Assembly (NCBI GenBank): GCA_015064955.1
Contig: SVRD01000007.1
Span: 47,189 to 111,188 of the forward strand
Reading direction: 5' to 3'
DNA from: Oscillospiraceae bacterium
Lineage (GTDB): Bacteria; Bacillota; Clostridia; Oscillospirales; CAG-382
DNA length: 64,000 bases
Both the position numbers and the translations under genes were made by a program. This document shows positions 1-9,052 of this stretch, in pieces. The notes beneath the pieces were generated by a model. It had not been told where the DNA came from and ran no database searches. It was given only the letters and a program-made list of their open reading frames with translations. Within the stretch, counting starts at the first letter, position 1. Every line of letters starts with the position of its first letter.

Positions 1-1552
1 CGGTGATGACGACACCCGAGGCGTGCGTGCTTGTGTTGCGCGGTCTGCCCTCGAGCTTCATCGCGTAGTCAATAAGCTTTTTTGCCGTCGGGTCGGATTC
101 CGCTCTGCTCTTGAGCTCGGGATTCTCCTTGAGCGCCGATTCAAGAGTAACGTCGAAATACCGCGGTATCATTTTTGCGATCTCGTCGACTGCCGAATAG
201 CTCATACCCAAGGCTCTGCCCGCATCGCGCACTGCCTGACGTGCGGCAAGCTTACCGAACGTGATGATCTGCGCAACGTGCGCTCTGCCGTATTTCGATG
301 CGACGTATTCGATGACCTCGCCTCTGCGCTCGTCGCTGAAGTCGATATCAATATCGGGCATACTTACGCGCTCGGGGTTCAAAAACCGCTCGAACAGCAG
401 ATGAAATCTTATCGGGTCGACCTGTGTGATTCCCAAAGAATAGGTACAAAGGCTTCCGACCGCACTGCCTCTGCCCGAGCCGACGGGGATACCGTTGCGG
501 CGGGCATAATTCACGAAATCCCAGACGATAAGCATATAATCGTCGAATCCCATACTGTGAATGATGCCGAGCTCGTGCTCGATTCTTTCGGTGTATTCCG
601 AAAAATCCGCGGACAAAAGATTGTTGGCTTTGAGCTTTTCAAGTCCGTCGTAGCACAGCTTGCGGAGATATTGCTCGGAGTTGTAGGGAACAGGCGGACG
701 GAACGCGGGCAGGTGCATATTCTCGAAATCGAAGCTAAAATTGCACATTTCCGCGATTTTTACAGTGTTTTCCACCGCCTCAGGCAGATCGTAGAACAAC
801 GCGCCCATTTCAGAGGCGGATTTTATATAGTGCTCGCTGCCCTGCATACCGAAACCGACGTCGTCGACGGTGTTGCCGGTGGAGATAGCTGATAAAAGCT
901 TTTGGACCGACGCGTCCTCACGTGTGGTGTAGTGTGCGTCGTTGGTAGCGGCGAGCGGTATCCCAAGCTCACGCGAGAAGCGGACAAGCGCGCGGTTGAC
1001 CTCTTCCTGACCCTCGATCCCGTGGCGCTGAAGCTCGAGATAAAAGTTATTTCTGCCGAAAATACGGTCGAAAATTATTATACGTTCTCTTGCAAGCGAC
1101 ATATCGTTTGCAAGTATCGCTTTCGGAATACTGCCCGAAATACAGCCTGAAAGAGCAACAATGCCCTCGGAATATTTTGTGAGAGTTTCGATATCGGTTC
1201 TCGGCTTGGAATAAAAGCCGACAGTGAATGCCTTTGATACTATCGCGACGAGGTTTTTATAACCGACGTCATTTTTTGCAAGGAGCACAAGATGCGAATA
1301 ATCGGAGTCCAAAAGTCTGTCCTTTTGCTCCATCGAGCGCGGCGCAACGTACACCTCACAGCCGATGATCGGCTTTACACCCTTTTCGGTGCAGGCTCTG
1401 AAGAATTCGACTGCGCCGTACATAACGCCGTGGTCGGTTATGGCGACAGCATTCATACCTCCGTTCAACACCGCATCGGGTATCGAGGCAATTCTGCATT
1501 CGCCGTCGAGCAGGCTGTATTCGGTGTGAAGATGAAGATGAACGAAGCCCAT
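1..1552 (-). CDS. dnaE: DNA polymerase III subunit alpha, N-terminal portion (runs off the left edge)
   Basis: Reverse-strand reading from ATG at 1552 gives MGFVHLHLHTEYSLLDGECRIASIPDAVLNGGMNAVAITDHGVMYGAVEFF..., the PHP domain of DnaE, then GSGRGSAVGSL and MPDIDIDF motifs. Missing from the ORF track because there is no stop inside the window. Confidence 0.95.
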   Translation of the reverse strand, partial: MGFVHLHLHTEYSLLDGECRIASIPDAVLNGGMNAVAITDHGVMYGAVEFFRACTEKGVKPIIGCEVYVAPRSMEQKDRLLDSDYSHLVLLAKNDVGYKNLVAIVSKAFTVGFYSKPRTDIETLTKYSEGIVALSGCISGSIPKAILANDMSLARERIIIFDRIFGRNNFYLELQRHGIEGQEEVNRALVRFSRELGIPLAATNDAHYTTREDASVQKLLSAISTGNTVDDVGFGMQGSEHYIKSASEMGALFYDLPEAVENTVKIAEMCNFSFDFENMHLPAFRPPVPYNSEQYLRKLCYDGLEKLKANNLLSADFSEYTERIEHELGIIHSMGFDDYMLIVWDFVNYARRNGIPVGSGRGSAVGSLCTYSLGITQVDPIRFHLLFERFLNPERVSMPDIDIDFSDERRGEVIEYVASKYGRAHVAQIITFGKLAARQAVRDAGRALGMSYSAVDEIAKMIPRYFDVTLESALKENPELKSRAESDPTAKKLIDYAMKLEGRPRNTSTHASGVVIT

Positions 1553-1590
1553 TTTGTGTCCTTTAGATATTTGATGAGTGAAATACGATA
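1496..1590. repeat. Direct repeat copy A (native dnaE 5' end)
   Basis: gcattcgccgtcgagcaggctgtattcggtgtgaagatgaagatgaacgaagcccattttgtgtcctttagatatttgatgagtgaaatacgata; matches 1770-1864 at 93/95 positions. Confidence 0.95.
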
Positions 1591-1769
1591 AGAATTATAT
1601 ATTTTTCAAGGACATGTACCTTGAAAAATATACCTATGATGAACGAGTGCACGGACAAGAAGCAGTAGGCTTCGCGCACGTGCACTGCGCGAGCGAACGT
1701 TCATCTCAACTCTTCGCCGCGCGATGTTCGATGAAAAACGGGTTTTTCATCGGGAGCGAAGCGACATTG
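1591..1769. other. Palindrome-rich insert between the two dnaE 5'-end copies
   Basis: Contains a perfect 14-bp inverted repeat TATATTTTTCAAGG/CCTTGAAAAATATA (1598-1632), nested GATGAACG..GTGCACG/CGTGCAC..CGTTCATC, and CGATGAAAAAC/GTTTTTCATCG (1729-1752). Confidence 0.7.
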
Positions 1770-1864
1770 GCATTCGCCGTCGAGCAGGCTGTATTCGGTG
1801 TGAAGATGAAGATGAACGAAGCCCATTTTGTGTCCTTTAGATATTTAATAAGTGAAATACGATA
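1770..1864. repeat. Direct repeat copy B (truncated dnaE 5' fragment between whiA and dnaE)
   Basis: 93/95 identity to 1496-1590 with constant offset 274; on the minus strand encodes MGFVHLHLHTEYSLLDGEC, then diverges and stops. Confidence 0.95.
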
Positions 1865-1870
1865 CGTTAT

Positions 1871-2551
1871 TTATGAATTTTCAAGCATTTCGGCGATCTC
1901 AACCAACTTTTTAAAACGGTGGTTAAGACCGGATTTGCTGACCGGCTCGCGCAGCAGTCCGAGAAGCTGGGTAAGGCTCATATCGGGGTTGGCAAGTCTC
2001 AATTCGGCACATTCGCGCAGCTCCGCGGGGAGATTGTGCATCGCGCCGTGCTTTTGAATTATTTTTATCGCCTCGTTTTGCTCTGCGGCAGCACGTGCGA
2101 TTCTGTCAAGATTGGCGGTTTCGGCGTTGCAGAGACGGTTGGTGCTGTTGCGCACGTCGCTCATAACCTTTTCGCTGATTATATCGAGCGCCGCCTTGGT
2201 CGCGCCGATATAAGAAAGCAGATCCTCGATGCTTTCGCTCGCCTTGTAATACAAAACCGGCTTGCCCTTTCTGATGCTTCTTTTCGGAGGCAATCCGATC
2301 GATTCGAGAATGGCTTCGAGTGTTTTTGCGTCATTCTCGTCGTTCATAACGAAGGAAAGCATAAAGTTGCGGCCGGGCGATGAGATATTTCCGAAGTGCA
2401 GAAACGCTCCGCGGAGATAATAGCCTCCGTCCTTGCTGCATTTTTCCTCGAGTGGCAGAAGCTCGTATCCGCTGCTCCAAGCCGATTTACAGCAATCCTT
2501 TTTCGGAATCGTTTCGATGAGCTGGTCTTTTACGGTGGAATTGAATGACAT
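1871..2551 (-). CDS. whiA: Sporulation/cell-division regulator WhiA, shortened form
   Basis: YYLRGAFLHFGNISSP, SDVRNSTNRLCNAETANLDRI and SKSGLNHRFKKL are WhiA signatures; adjacent to murB. Only 226 aa. Confidence 0.88.
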   Translation of the reverse strand: MSFNSTVKDQLIETIPKKDCCKSAWSSGYELLPLEEKCSKDGGYYLRGAFLHFGNISSPGRNFMLSFVMNDENDAKTLEAILESIGLPPKRSIRKGKPVLYYKASESIEDLLSYIGATKAALDIISEKVMSDVRNSTNRLCNAETANLDRIARAAAEQNEAIKIIQKHGAMHNLPAELRECAELRLANPDMSLTQLLGLLREPVSKSGLNHRFKKLVEIAEMLENS

Positions 2552-3414
2552 TATAAAATTATCCTTATTTCAGGTTCGAGCCTTACGCCCGTTTTTTCAA
2601 AAACAGTGTCCGAAACGAGATTCAGCAATTCGATCACGTCGTCCGCGCTCGCGTTGCTGCGGTTGATAATAAAGCCCGCATGCTTTTCCGAAACCTGCGC
2701 ACCGCCGACAGTCAATCCCTTCAATCCGCATTGTTCGATCAATGCGCCCGCATAGTGTCCGACAGGGCGCTTGAATGCGCTTCCGCAGCTGGGGTATTCG
2801 AGCGGCTGGCTTGCCTTGCGCTTCGCCATAAGCTCATCCATTCTCGCACGGATATCCTCCTTGTTGCCGACAGAGCACTCGAACTCTGCGGACAGGAGAA
2901 TCAGAGATCTGTCCGCCATAACGCTGTGACGGTATGCAAAATCCATTTCGTTTGCGTTAAGAACGATTATATCGCCGTTTTCGTCGATAAATTCACCGCG
3001 AACGAACACCTGAGAAAGCTCTCCGCCGTATGCGCCTGCGTTCATATAAACGCCGCCGCCGACAGTACCGGGGATACCGTAGCAGAATTCAAGACCGGTA
3101 AGCGAGCTGTCGCAAGCCGCTCTCGCGAGAGTCGAAAGCGTTTCACCGCAGAATGCTTTTAAACGATTTCCGTTTACCTCAACACCGCGCATACCCGAGG
3201 TGATGATAACTGCGCCGTCAAAACCGCTTTCGGAAAAGAGGAGATTCGAGCAGTTGCCGACAACGATGTATCTTTCGCCGCTTTTTTTGAATTCGGCGAC
3301 TGCCGAAACAAGCTCCTCCTTGGTTTTGGGAAGCAATATGTATTTTGCCCTGCCGCCCGCTTTCATCGAGCAATATGGGGCAAGGGATTCGTTTTCAAAA
3401 CAGGTGATATTCAT
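2551..3414 (-). CDS. murB: UDP-N-acetylenolpyruvoylglucosamine reductase
   Basis: SMKAGGRAKYILLPKTKEEL, GNCSNLLFSE, GIPGTVGGGVYMNAGAYGGE, YPSCGSAFKRP; ATG at 3414 (GTG at 3423 is an alternative). Confidence 0.95.
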   Translation of the reverse strand: MNITCFENESLAPYCSMKAGGRAKYILLPKTKEELVSAVAEFKKSGERYIVVGNCSNLLFSESGFDGAVIITSGMRGVEVNGNRLKAFCGETLSTLARAACDSSLTGLEFCYGIPGTVGGGVYMNAGAYGGELSQVFVRGEFIDENGDIIVLNANEMDFAYRHSVMADRSLILLSAEFECSVGNKEDIRARMDELMAKRKASQPLEYPSCGSAFKRPVGHYAGALIEQCGLKGLTVGGAQVSEKHAGFIINRSNASADDVIELLNLVSDTVFEKTGVRLEPEIRIIL

Positions 3415-3564
3415 ATCTGTCACTCGCTTATATAATTACTCACCTTATATTATACTACATATCATCTTAAATTACAATAAAAAGTAATAAAATTTTTCAA
3501 ACGTATTGACCTTTGCTGATTATTTTGATAAAATTAACGCAGTATATTCAGAAGGGAATTGTGT

Positions 3565-5025
3565 ATGAAAAAGCTTATTTCGTTATTGATGTCTCTTTTA
3601 ATGATATTCACTTTTTCGGTTTGCGTTTTTGCAGAGGGCGAAGGGGAGTCGACCGATGAACCCGCCGAAGTTGTAGAAACCGCACTTGAAATAATTGCCA
3701 AAACCTCGAATCCTTACGGCACCTTCAATGAGGGCGGTAAGCTAAGCTTTGAGATCAGCCTCGATATTTTGTCTGTGCCCGAATCCTCGAGCGGCGTTTC
3801 GATAGTTGTTTTCGAGCTTATATATGACGAGGCATATCTTGCGCCCGGTGCCGAGCCCGCACCCGATGAAGACGGCGACGAATGCGATTATTCCTCGCTT
3901 TTGAAGTTCGGCCCTGAGGGCTGGGGCGTGATCGGACGTCCGCTTGACGGGGTTTTCGAGCTTGCAGTTTGGGACGTGAATGACGATAAACCTGTCACGG
4001 AGCTCAGCAACATAACCATTAAAGTTCCCTTTGACGTGCTTACGGATATCCCGACCGACACGATCACGGTCGGCATCAACGCTGTTGTTTACGACAGAGT
4101 TGCCAACGAATGCGCTGTTTATGCTACCGAGAATTATTCCTTCGAGCGCGCATATCAGCCCGACGAGATCGTTAATTGTCCCGAGAACTTCATTCCGCTC
4201 AATACAGCCGGCTATCTGCACGCGGCAAACAACGTAATCTATTATGCCGAAGAGGATATTACCATCGGCGAATATATTATGTCCTATATGGAAATAACCA
4301 ACAACCAGCAGGATATGAACTATTTTGCAATCGCTATCGTTGATGCCGAAACCAACAAGGTCGTTTATTGCGACACTGTTATCGGCAGACCGCAGAGCGA
4401 CAAATCGGGTGTCGTTATCCCTGCGGGACACTATATTATCGGCGTAAACGGAAATCTCAGCGGCGATTTCAAGACCTTTACCGAAAGCGTCAAGGTCGGT
4501 ATGAACGTCGAGCTTTTTAACGTCAACGTTACTGCTATGGACCCTTCCGAGCCGGTCACACTCGAGGAAGCAGGCTTCAGACTTGTTCCCAACGAGCCGG
4601 TATTGAAGGAAAACGCAAATGCGGTTTACGACCGTGAAAACGCGACTCTTATGGTTTATGACAACGATATTACCGCAGGCGAGCTTACCGATATGTTTGA
4701 AAACGATATCGCCGTAAAGGACGTTAACGGAAACGTGCTCGGTGACGACGACAAGGTTGCTACCGGTTCGTATCTTCCTTTCACCGAGGTTGCGGGAATG
4801 GGAATCGCGATTATTATCGCGGGCGACGTAAACTCCGACGGTGTCGTAAACCAATACGACTATATTCTCGTCAAGCGTCATTATTTCAAAACCTATACCT
4901 TAACGGGACATCAGTTCAAGGCGGCTTGTCTTAATAATGGCGAAAGCATTGTTATTTACGACTATATCTATATCAAGCGCTTCTATTTCGGAACTCTCAC
5001 TCCCGACGCGATCATGCCGAGGTAA
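3565..5025 (+). CDS. Secreted protein with beta-sandwich (cohesin-like?) region and C-terminal dockerin-like repeats
   Basis: Signal peptide MKKLISLLMSLLMIFTFSVCVFA; C-terminus GDVNSDGVVNQYDYILVKRHYF...SIVIYDYIYIKRFYFG resembles duplicated type I dockerin repeats. Confidence 0.7.
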   Translation: MKKLISLLMSLLMIFTFSVCVFAEGEGESTDEPAEVVETALEIIAKTSNPYGTFNEGGKLSFEISLDILSVPESSSGVSIVVFELIYDEAYLAPGAEPAPDEDGDECDYSSLLKFGPEGWGVIGRPLDGVFELAVWDVNDDKPVTELSNITIKVPFDVLTDIPTDTITVGINAVVYDRVANECAVYATENYSFERAYQPDEIVNCPENFIPLNTAGYLHAANNVIYYAEEDITIGEYIMSYMEITNNQQDMNYFAIAIVDAETNKVVYCDTVIGRPQSDKSGVVIPAGHYIIGVNGNLSGDFKTFTESVKVGMNVELFNVNVTAMDPSEPVTLEEAGFRLVPNEPVLKENANAVYDRENATLMVYDNDITAGELTDMFENDIAVKDVNGNVLGDDDKVATGSYLPFTEVAGMGIAIIIAGDVNSDGVVNQYDYILVKRHYFKTYTLTGHQFKAACLNNGESIVIYDYIYIKRFYFGTLTPDAIMPR

Positions 5026-5030
5026 AGAAC

Positions 5031-5516
5031 ATGCTCAATTATCTTTTTGTCTTTCTTTTGAGTATGGTTCCGGTTATAGAGCTTCGCGGTGCGATTCCTT
5101 TGGGGCTTTACGGCTTTGAGGAGGCTTTGCCGATCGTTCCGGTTGCGATCATTTCTATAATCGGCAACTTGGTTCCCGTGCCCTTTCTCGTTCTTTTCGG
5201 AGGAAAGGTGCTCAGATATTTCGCAAAATTCGAAAAGCTCGGAAAGCCGTTCCGCAAAATACTCGAGATTGGCGAAAAAAAGGTTGCGAAAATGAACAGA
5301 AACGCACAACGGGCGCTTTTTTGGGGCTTGTTTGCGTTTGTTGCAATTCCGCTTCCCGGCACAGGTGCCTGGACGGGTGCGCTCATCGCGATAACGCTCG
5401 GACTCGATATCAAAAAAAGCTTCCCGCCCATAGTGCTCGGCGTGCTCGGTGCGGGTGCGATAATTATTACTTTGTTCTATTTTGCCCCCGAAGTATTCAA
5501 AATGCTCGTGGGTTAA
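5031..5516 (+). CDS. Small multidrug export protein family (COG2426) membrane protein
   Basis: MVPVIELRGAIPLGLY, PLPGTGAWTGALIA, multiple hydrophobic segments. Confidence 0.8.
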   Translation: MLNYLFVFLLSMVPVIELRGAIPLGLYGFEEALPIVPVAIISIIGNLVPVPFLVLFGGKVLRYFAKFEKLGKPFRKILEIGEKKVAKMNRNAQRALFWGLFAFVAIPLPGTGAWTGALIAITLGLDIKKSFPPIVLGVLGAGAIIITLFYFAPEVFKMLVG

Positions 5517-5545
5517 ATAATAAAAAGTTTTTCATGAGGTGAATT

Positions 5546-6427
5546 ATGGCTCAGTTCAAAATAGGTGTAATGACCGACTCCTTCAAGCTTCCCTTTGAAG
5601 AAGGTCTTGCCAAGGCGGCGGAGGTTGGAGCACAGGGTATCCAGCTTTACGTTGTTGAGGGCGAAAACAAATACGATACCTTTGACGATGCAAAGGTTGC
5701 ACGTGTGAGAAAGCTTCTTGCCGACAACAATCTCGTTATTTCCGCAGTTTGCGGCGATTTCGGCGGCCACGGCTTCGAGCGTGTTGATGAAAACGAATGG
5801 AAGATCCCCGCCTCGAAGGCTGTTGCGGATCTCGCGGTTCGCTTGGGCACAAGCGTAGTAACCACTCATATCGGTGTTGTTCCCGAAAACAAGGAAGATC
5901 CTCTCAAGGCAGACACCGAATGTGAAGCTTATAAGAATATGGTCAACGCCTGCCGTGAGATCGGCGAATATGCGGCAAGCATCGGCGTTACCTTCGCTAT
6001 CGAAACCGGTCCCGAGCCTGCAGAGCGTCTCAAGGCTTTCCTTGATGACATAAACTCCAAGGGCTTCGGCGTAAATATGGACCCCGCAAACCTTGTAATG
6101 TGCTGCGGTACCGATCCCGTTGCTTCGGTATACACTCTCGGCAGCTATATTGTTCACACTCACGCAAAGGACGGCAAGGGCTTTATTATCGATCCGAGAA
6201 AGGTTTATACCTTCTTTGCAGAGGGCGGTATCGAGGACCTTCGCCTTTCCGATTACTTCCTCGAGGTTCCTCTCGGAGAGGGCAACGTTGACTTCGACGG
6301 ATATCTGAAGGCACTTTCGGATATCGGATACAACGGCTTCCTTACGGTAGAACGCGAATGCGGTGCAGATCCCTATGCCGACATTCAGCTTGCAGTAAAC
6401 TTTCTTAAAAACAAGATCGGAGAATAA
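5546..6427 (+). CDS. Sugar phosphate isomerase/epimerase (AP endonuclease 2-like TIM barrel)
   Basis: MTDSFKLPFEEGLAKAAEVGAQGIQLYVV, VVTTHIGVVPE, FAIETGPE, VNMDPANLVM, VHTHAKDG, PLGEGNVDFDGYL. Confidence 0.85.
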   Translation: MAQFKIGVMTDSFKLPFEEGLAKAAEVGAQGIQLYVVEGENKYDTFDDAKVARVRKLLADNNLVISAVCGDFGGHGFERVDENEWKIPASKAVADLAVRLGTSVVTTHIGVVPENKEDPLKADTECEAYKNMVNACREIGEYAASIGVTFAIETGPEPAERLKAFLDDINSKGFGVNMDPANLVMCCGTDPVASVYTLGSYIVHTHAKDGKGFIIDPRKVYTFFAEGGIEDLRLSDYFLEVPLGEGNVDFDGYLKALSDIGYNGFLTVERECGADPYADIQLAVNFLKNKIGE

Positions 6428-6432
6428 GAAAA

Positions 6433-7266
6433 ATGATTAAGATCGGCTTTATTGATTACTATCTCGACGAATGGCACGCACTCAACTATCCCAAATTTAT
6501 CAAGGCTCAGTTCGGCGACGAATTCAAGGTTGCTTATGCTTACGCCGAAAAGGATAAAGAGGGCGGAATGACTACTGACGAATGGTGCAAGGAATTCGAC
6601 GTAGAACGTTGCGATTCTATCGAAGAGGTCGTTGAAAAGAGCGACTGCATCATCGTTCTTTCTCCCGATAACCCCGAACGCCATCTCGATCTTTGCCGTA
6701 TTCCTCTCGCAAGCGGCAAGCGTGTTTACGTAGACAAGACCTTTGCGCTCACCAAGGATATTGCAAAGGAGATCGTTGCTATCGGCGAATCGAACAACAC
6801 TCCCTTCTTTTCTACCTCCGCACTCCGCTTCTCGAACGAATTGGCTGACGTTCCCCGTGAAGGCATCTGCTTCATCAGCTCGCGCGGCCCCGGCAGATTC
6901 GACACCTACGCTATCCACCAGATCGAGCCTATCGTTGTTCTTATGGGCAGCAAGGTAAAGAGAATCATGTCGGTCGGCAGCGGATATGAAACTATGGTTA
7001 TCGAATTCGAGGGCGGCAGACGCGCTGTTATGGGTCACTATGACTGGAAGGGCGTCGACTTTGAAATGATCGTCAACTACGAGGACGGCTCTATCTACAA
7101 GGTACCCCAGATGACCGGTTATTTCGATAACTTCATCAACAAGCTTTGCACCTTCTTCAAGACCGGCGAAACCTTTGCCGACCACGACGAAACTATTTCG
7201 GTAATGGGTATTATCGAAGCAGGTAACAAGGCTATCAATAACCCCGGCGAGTGGATCGAGGTTTAA
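6433..7266 (+). CDS. Gfo/Idh/MocA-type oxidoreductase-like protein
   Basis: CIIVLSPDNPERHLDLCRIPLASGKRVYVDKTFALTKDIAKEIVAIGE pattern; directly downstream of the isomerase gene. Confidence 0.65.
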   Translation: MIKIGFIDYYLDEWHALNYPKFIKAQFGDEFKVAYAYAEKDKEGGMTTDEWCKEFDVERCDSIEEVVEKSDCIIVLSPDNPERHLDLCRIPLASGKRVYVDKTFALTKDIAKEIVAIGESNNTPFFSTSALRFSNELADVPREGICFISSRGPGRFDTYAIHQIEPIVVLMGSKVKRIMSVGSGYETMVIEFEGGRRAVMGHYDWKGVDFEMIVNYEDGSIYKVPQMTGYFDNFINKLCTFFKTGETFADHDETISVMGIIEAGNKAINNPGEWIEV

Positions 7267-7288
7267 TCTGATTTTTGGAGGCGGTTAT

Positions 7289-7828
7289 ATGAAAAAAATC
7301 AAATGTGCTGCGGCGCTGCTTGCCTGTGTTATGCTCATTTCTGCATTTTTCACCGGTGTATCCGCAGAAACACTTGAATTTGTCCCCGAAACAAGAAACG
7401 GCAAAATTTACGGCATCCCCGCAGGCTCGACCGAAACACAGGTGGCACTTGCATACTTTAACGCTGTCGTAGACGTTCTCGATGCCGACGGAAAAGCGGT
7501 TGGTAAAAGCACGCTTATCGGCACCGGCTTTACCGTTAAGCTCAACAGCATCGCATATACCGCGGTGGTAATGGGCGACATTGACGGCGACGGAAAGATA
7601 ACCTCCTACGATTACGTTGCAATAAAACGCGCATATCTCGGCAATTTAAAGCTCAGCACCATCGCACTCGAGGCGGCAGGTGTGAGAGCGGGTGACAGGA
7701 TCAGCGCACTCAACTACGTTATGGTGAAGCGTGCATATTTCGGCACCTACGATATCAATAACGAGTACACCTGCGATCCCTACAATCCCGCAGTGGGCGA
7801 ATCCGGCTGGACTTCCGGTTGGGTATAA
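7289..7828 (+). CDS. Small secreted protein with dockerin-like repeats
   Basis: Signal peptide; GDIDGDGKITSYDYVAIKRAYLG...GDRISALNYVMVKRAYFGTY duplicated repeat. Confidence 0.75.
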   Translation: MKKIKCAAALLACVMLISAFFTGVSAETLEFVPETRNGKIYGIPAGSTETQVALAYFNAVVDVLDADGKAVGKSTLIGTGFTVKLNSIAYTAVVMGDIDGDGKITSYDYVAIKRAYLGNLKLSTIALEAAGVRAGDRISALNYVMVKRAYFGTYDINNEYTCDPYNPAVGESGWTSGWV

Positions 7829-7899
7829 TACCAAAAACCGATTCGTGATGAATCGGTTCAAGACTGAGAATAACTCATTCTTTTCGCTCTGAATAAAAA

Positions 7900-7942
7900 G
7901 AAAAATCGAGCTTCAATTTTGTATTGAAGCTCGATTGTTTTT
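7900..7942. terminator. Rho-independent terminator (bidirectional)
   Basis: AATCGAGCTTCAAT-tttgt-ATTGAAGCTCGATT, 14-bp perfect stem flanked by A-rich and T-rich tracts. Confidence 0.9.
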
Positions 7943-7948
7943 TATCGT

Positions 7949-9052
7949 TTATTCGGAAATGTATTCAAGCTTGACGCGGTGCTTTAACGAGCAAAGAATT
8001 TCGTAATTTATCGTTCCGAGCGCGCTTGCGAGCTTGTCGATATCCTCGCTTGTTTCAAATATTACCGCCTCGTCACGTACCGAGCATTCAAAATCGAGCC
8101 CGATATCGACCATACACATATCCATACAGATTTTGCCGACTGTTGCAAAGCTTTTGCCGTTTATTCGTATAAGCTCTTTGCCGGAATATACCCGTGAGAA
8201 TCCGTCGGCATAGCCGATCGCGATAACTGCAACGCGGGTATCCGACTTTGCGCGGTAACCGCACCCGTAGCTTACGCAGTCTCCTGCTTTGAGCGTATGA
8301 ACGGCACAAACACGTGCCGAAAGGCGCATTGCAGGGCGGATATTTTCGTCCTGTATGTTCGCAGAGGGCATAAGACCGTACAGTATGATACCCGCACGCA
8401 CCATATCGAGATGCATTTCGGGGTATCTGATCGTCGCCGCGCTGTTGCAGCAATGGCGGATGCCAACGCTTATATTGCGCGATTCGAGCTCTGAAAGCAG
8501 AGCGCTGAATATTTTGTATTGCCATCTTGTGAATTGCTCGCCATCGCCGTCACTGTCGGCAAAGTGAGTGAATATTCCCTCGATGGATATATTTTCAAGC
8601 GATGCAATACTGCTTATTTCATCCGCGCAGGGAGAAACAAACGCTTCGCTGTGGCAATAGATGCCGAGACGCGACATACCCGTATCTACCTTTATATGCA
8701 CGCGTACACAGCCGTATTTCGAAAGTGCCTTTGCATATTCGAAGCTATCTACTGTCTGGATAAAATCGCCCTCGATAACCTCGTTGATCATTTTGGCGTC
8801 GGTCGGGCCGAGGATAAGAATATTGCCCTTTACACCCGATGCGCGAAGCTCCTGCGCCTCGCTCAAGCAGGCAACGGCAAAGTCCGTGCAGCCGATGCTT
8901 TCGAGCATATTGCTCACAATTCCCGCGCCGTGCCCGTATGCATCTGCCTTGACGACAGCCATAACACGTGCCGAGCCGACAAGCGAACGTATGTAATTGT
9001 AGTTTTGCGCGATGCGATCAAGATTGACCTGCGCCGTTACTCTGTGTTTCAT
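7949..9052 (-). CDS. alr: Alanine racemase
   Basis: RIAQNYNYIRSLVGSARVMAVVKADAYGHGA (PLP-lysine motif), HIKVDTGMSRLGI, VAVIAIGYADGFSR, GKICMDMCMVDI. Start taken at ATG 9052. Confidence 0.95.
   Translation of the reverse strand: MKHRVTAQVNLDRIAQNYNYIRSLVGSARVMAVVKADAYGHGAGIVSNMLESIGCTDFAVACLSEAQELRASGVKGNILILGPTDAKMINEVIEGDFIQTVDSFEYAKALSKYGCVRVHIKVDTGMSRLGIYCHSEAFVSPCADEISSIASLENISIEGIFTHFADSDGDGEQFTRWQYKIFSALLSELESRNISVGIRHCCNSAATIRYPEMHLDMVRAGIILYGLMPSANIQDENIRPAMRLSARVCAVHTLKAGDCVSYGCGYRAKSDTRVAVIAIGYADGFSRVYSGKELIRINGKSFATVGKICMDMCMVDIGLDFECSVRDEAVIFETSEDIDKLASALGTINYEILCSLKHRVKLEYISE

Noticed and set aside
23-892. Plus-strand ORFs at 23-892, 902-1150, 1292-1591 and 1578-2057
   Set aside because: Antisense shadows of dnaE and of its duplicated 5' end; 1292-1591 and 1578-2057 share a protein tail only because of the 95-bp repeat.
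3742-4881. Long antisense ORFs in the track (e.g. 3742-4881, 33624-35003, 35202-36788, 49841-51082, 56125-57438, all minus)
   Set aside because: They lie opposite strongly supported genes, encode low-complexity shadow proteins typical of high-GC third positions, and lack RBS or recognisable domains.
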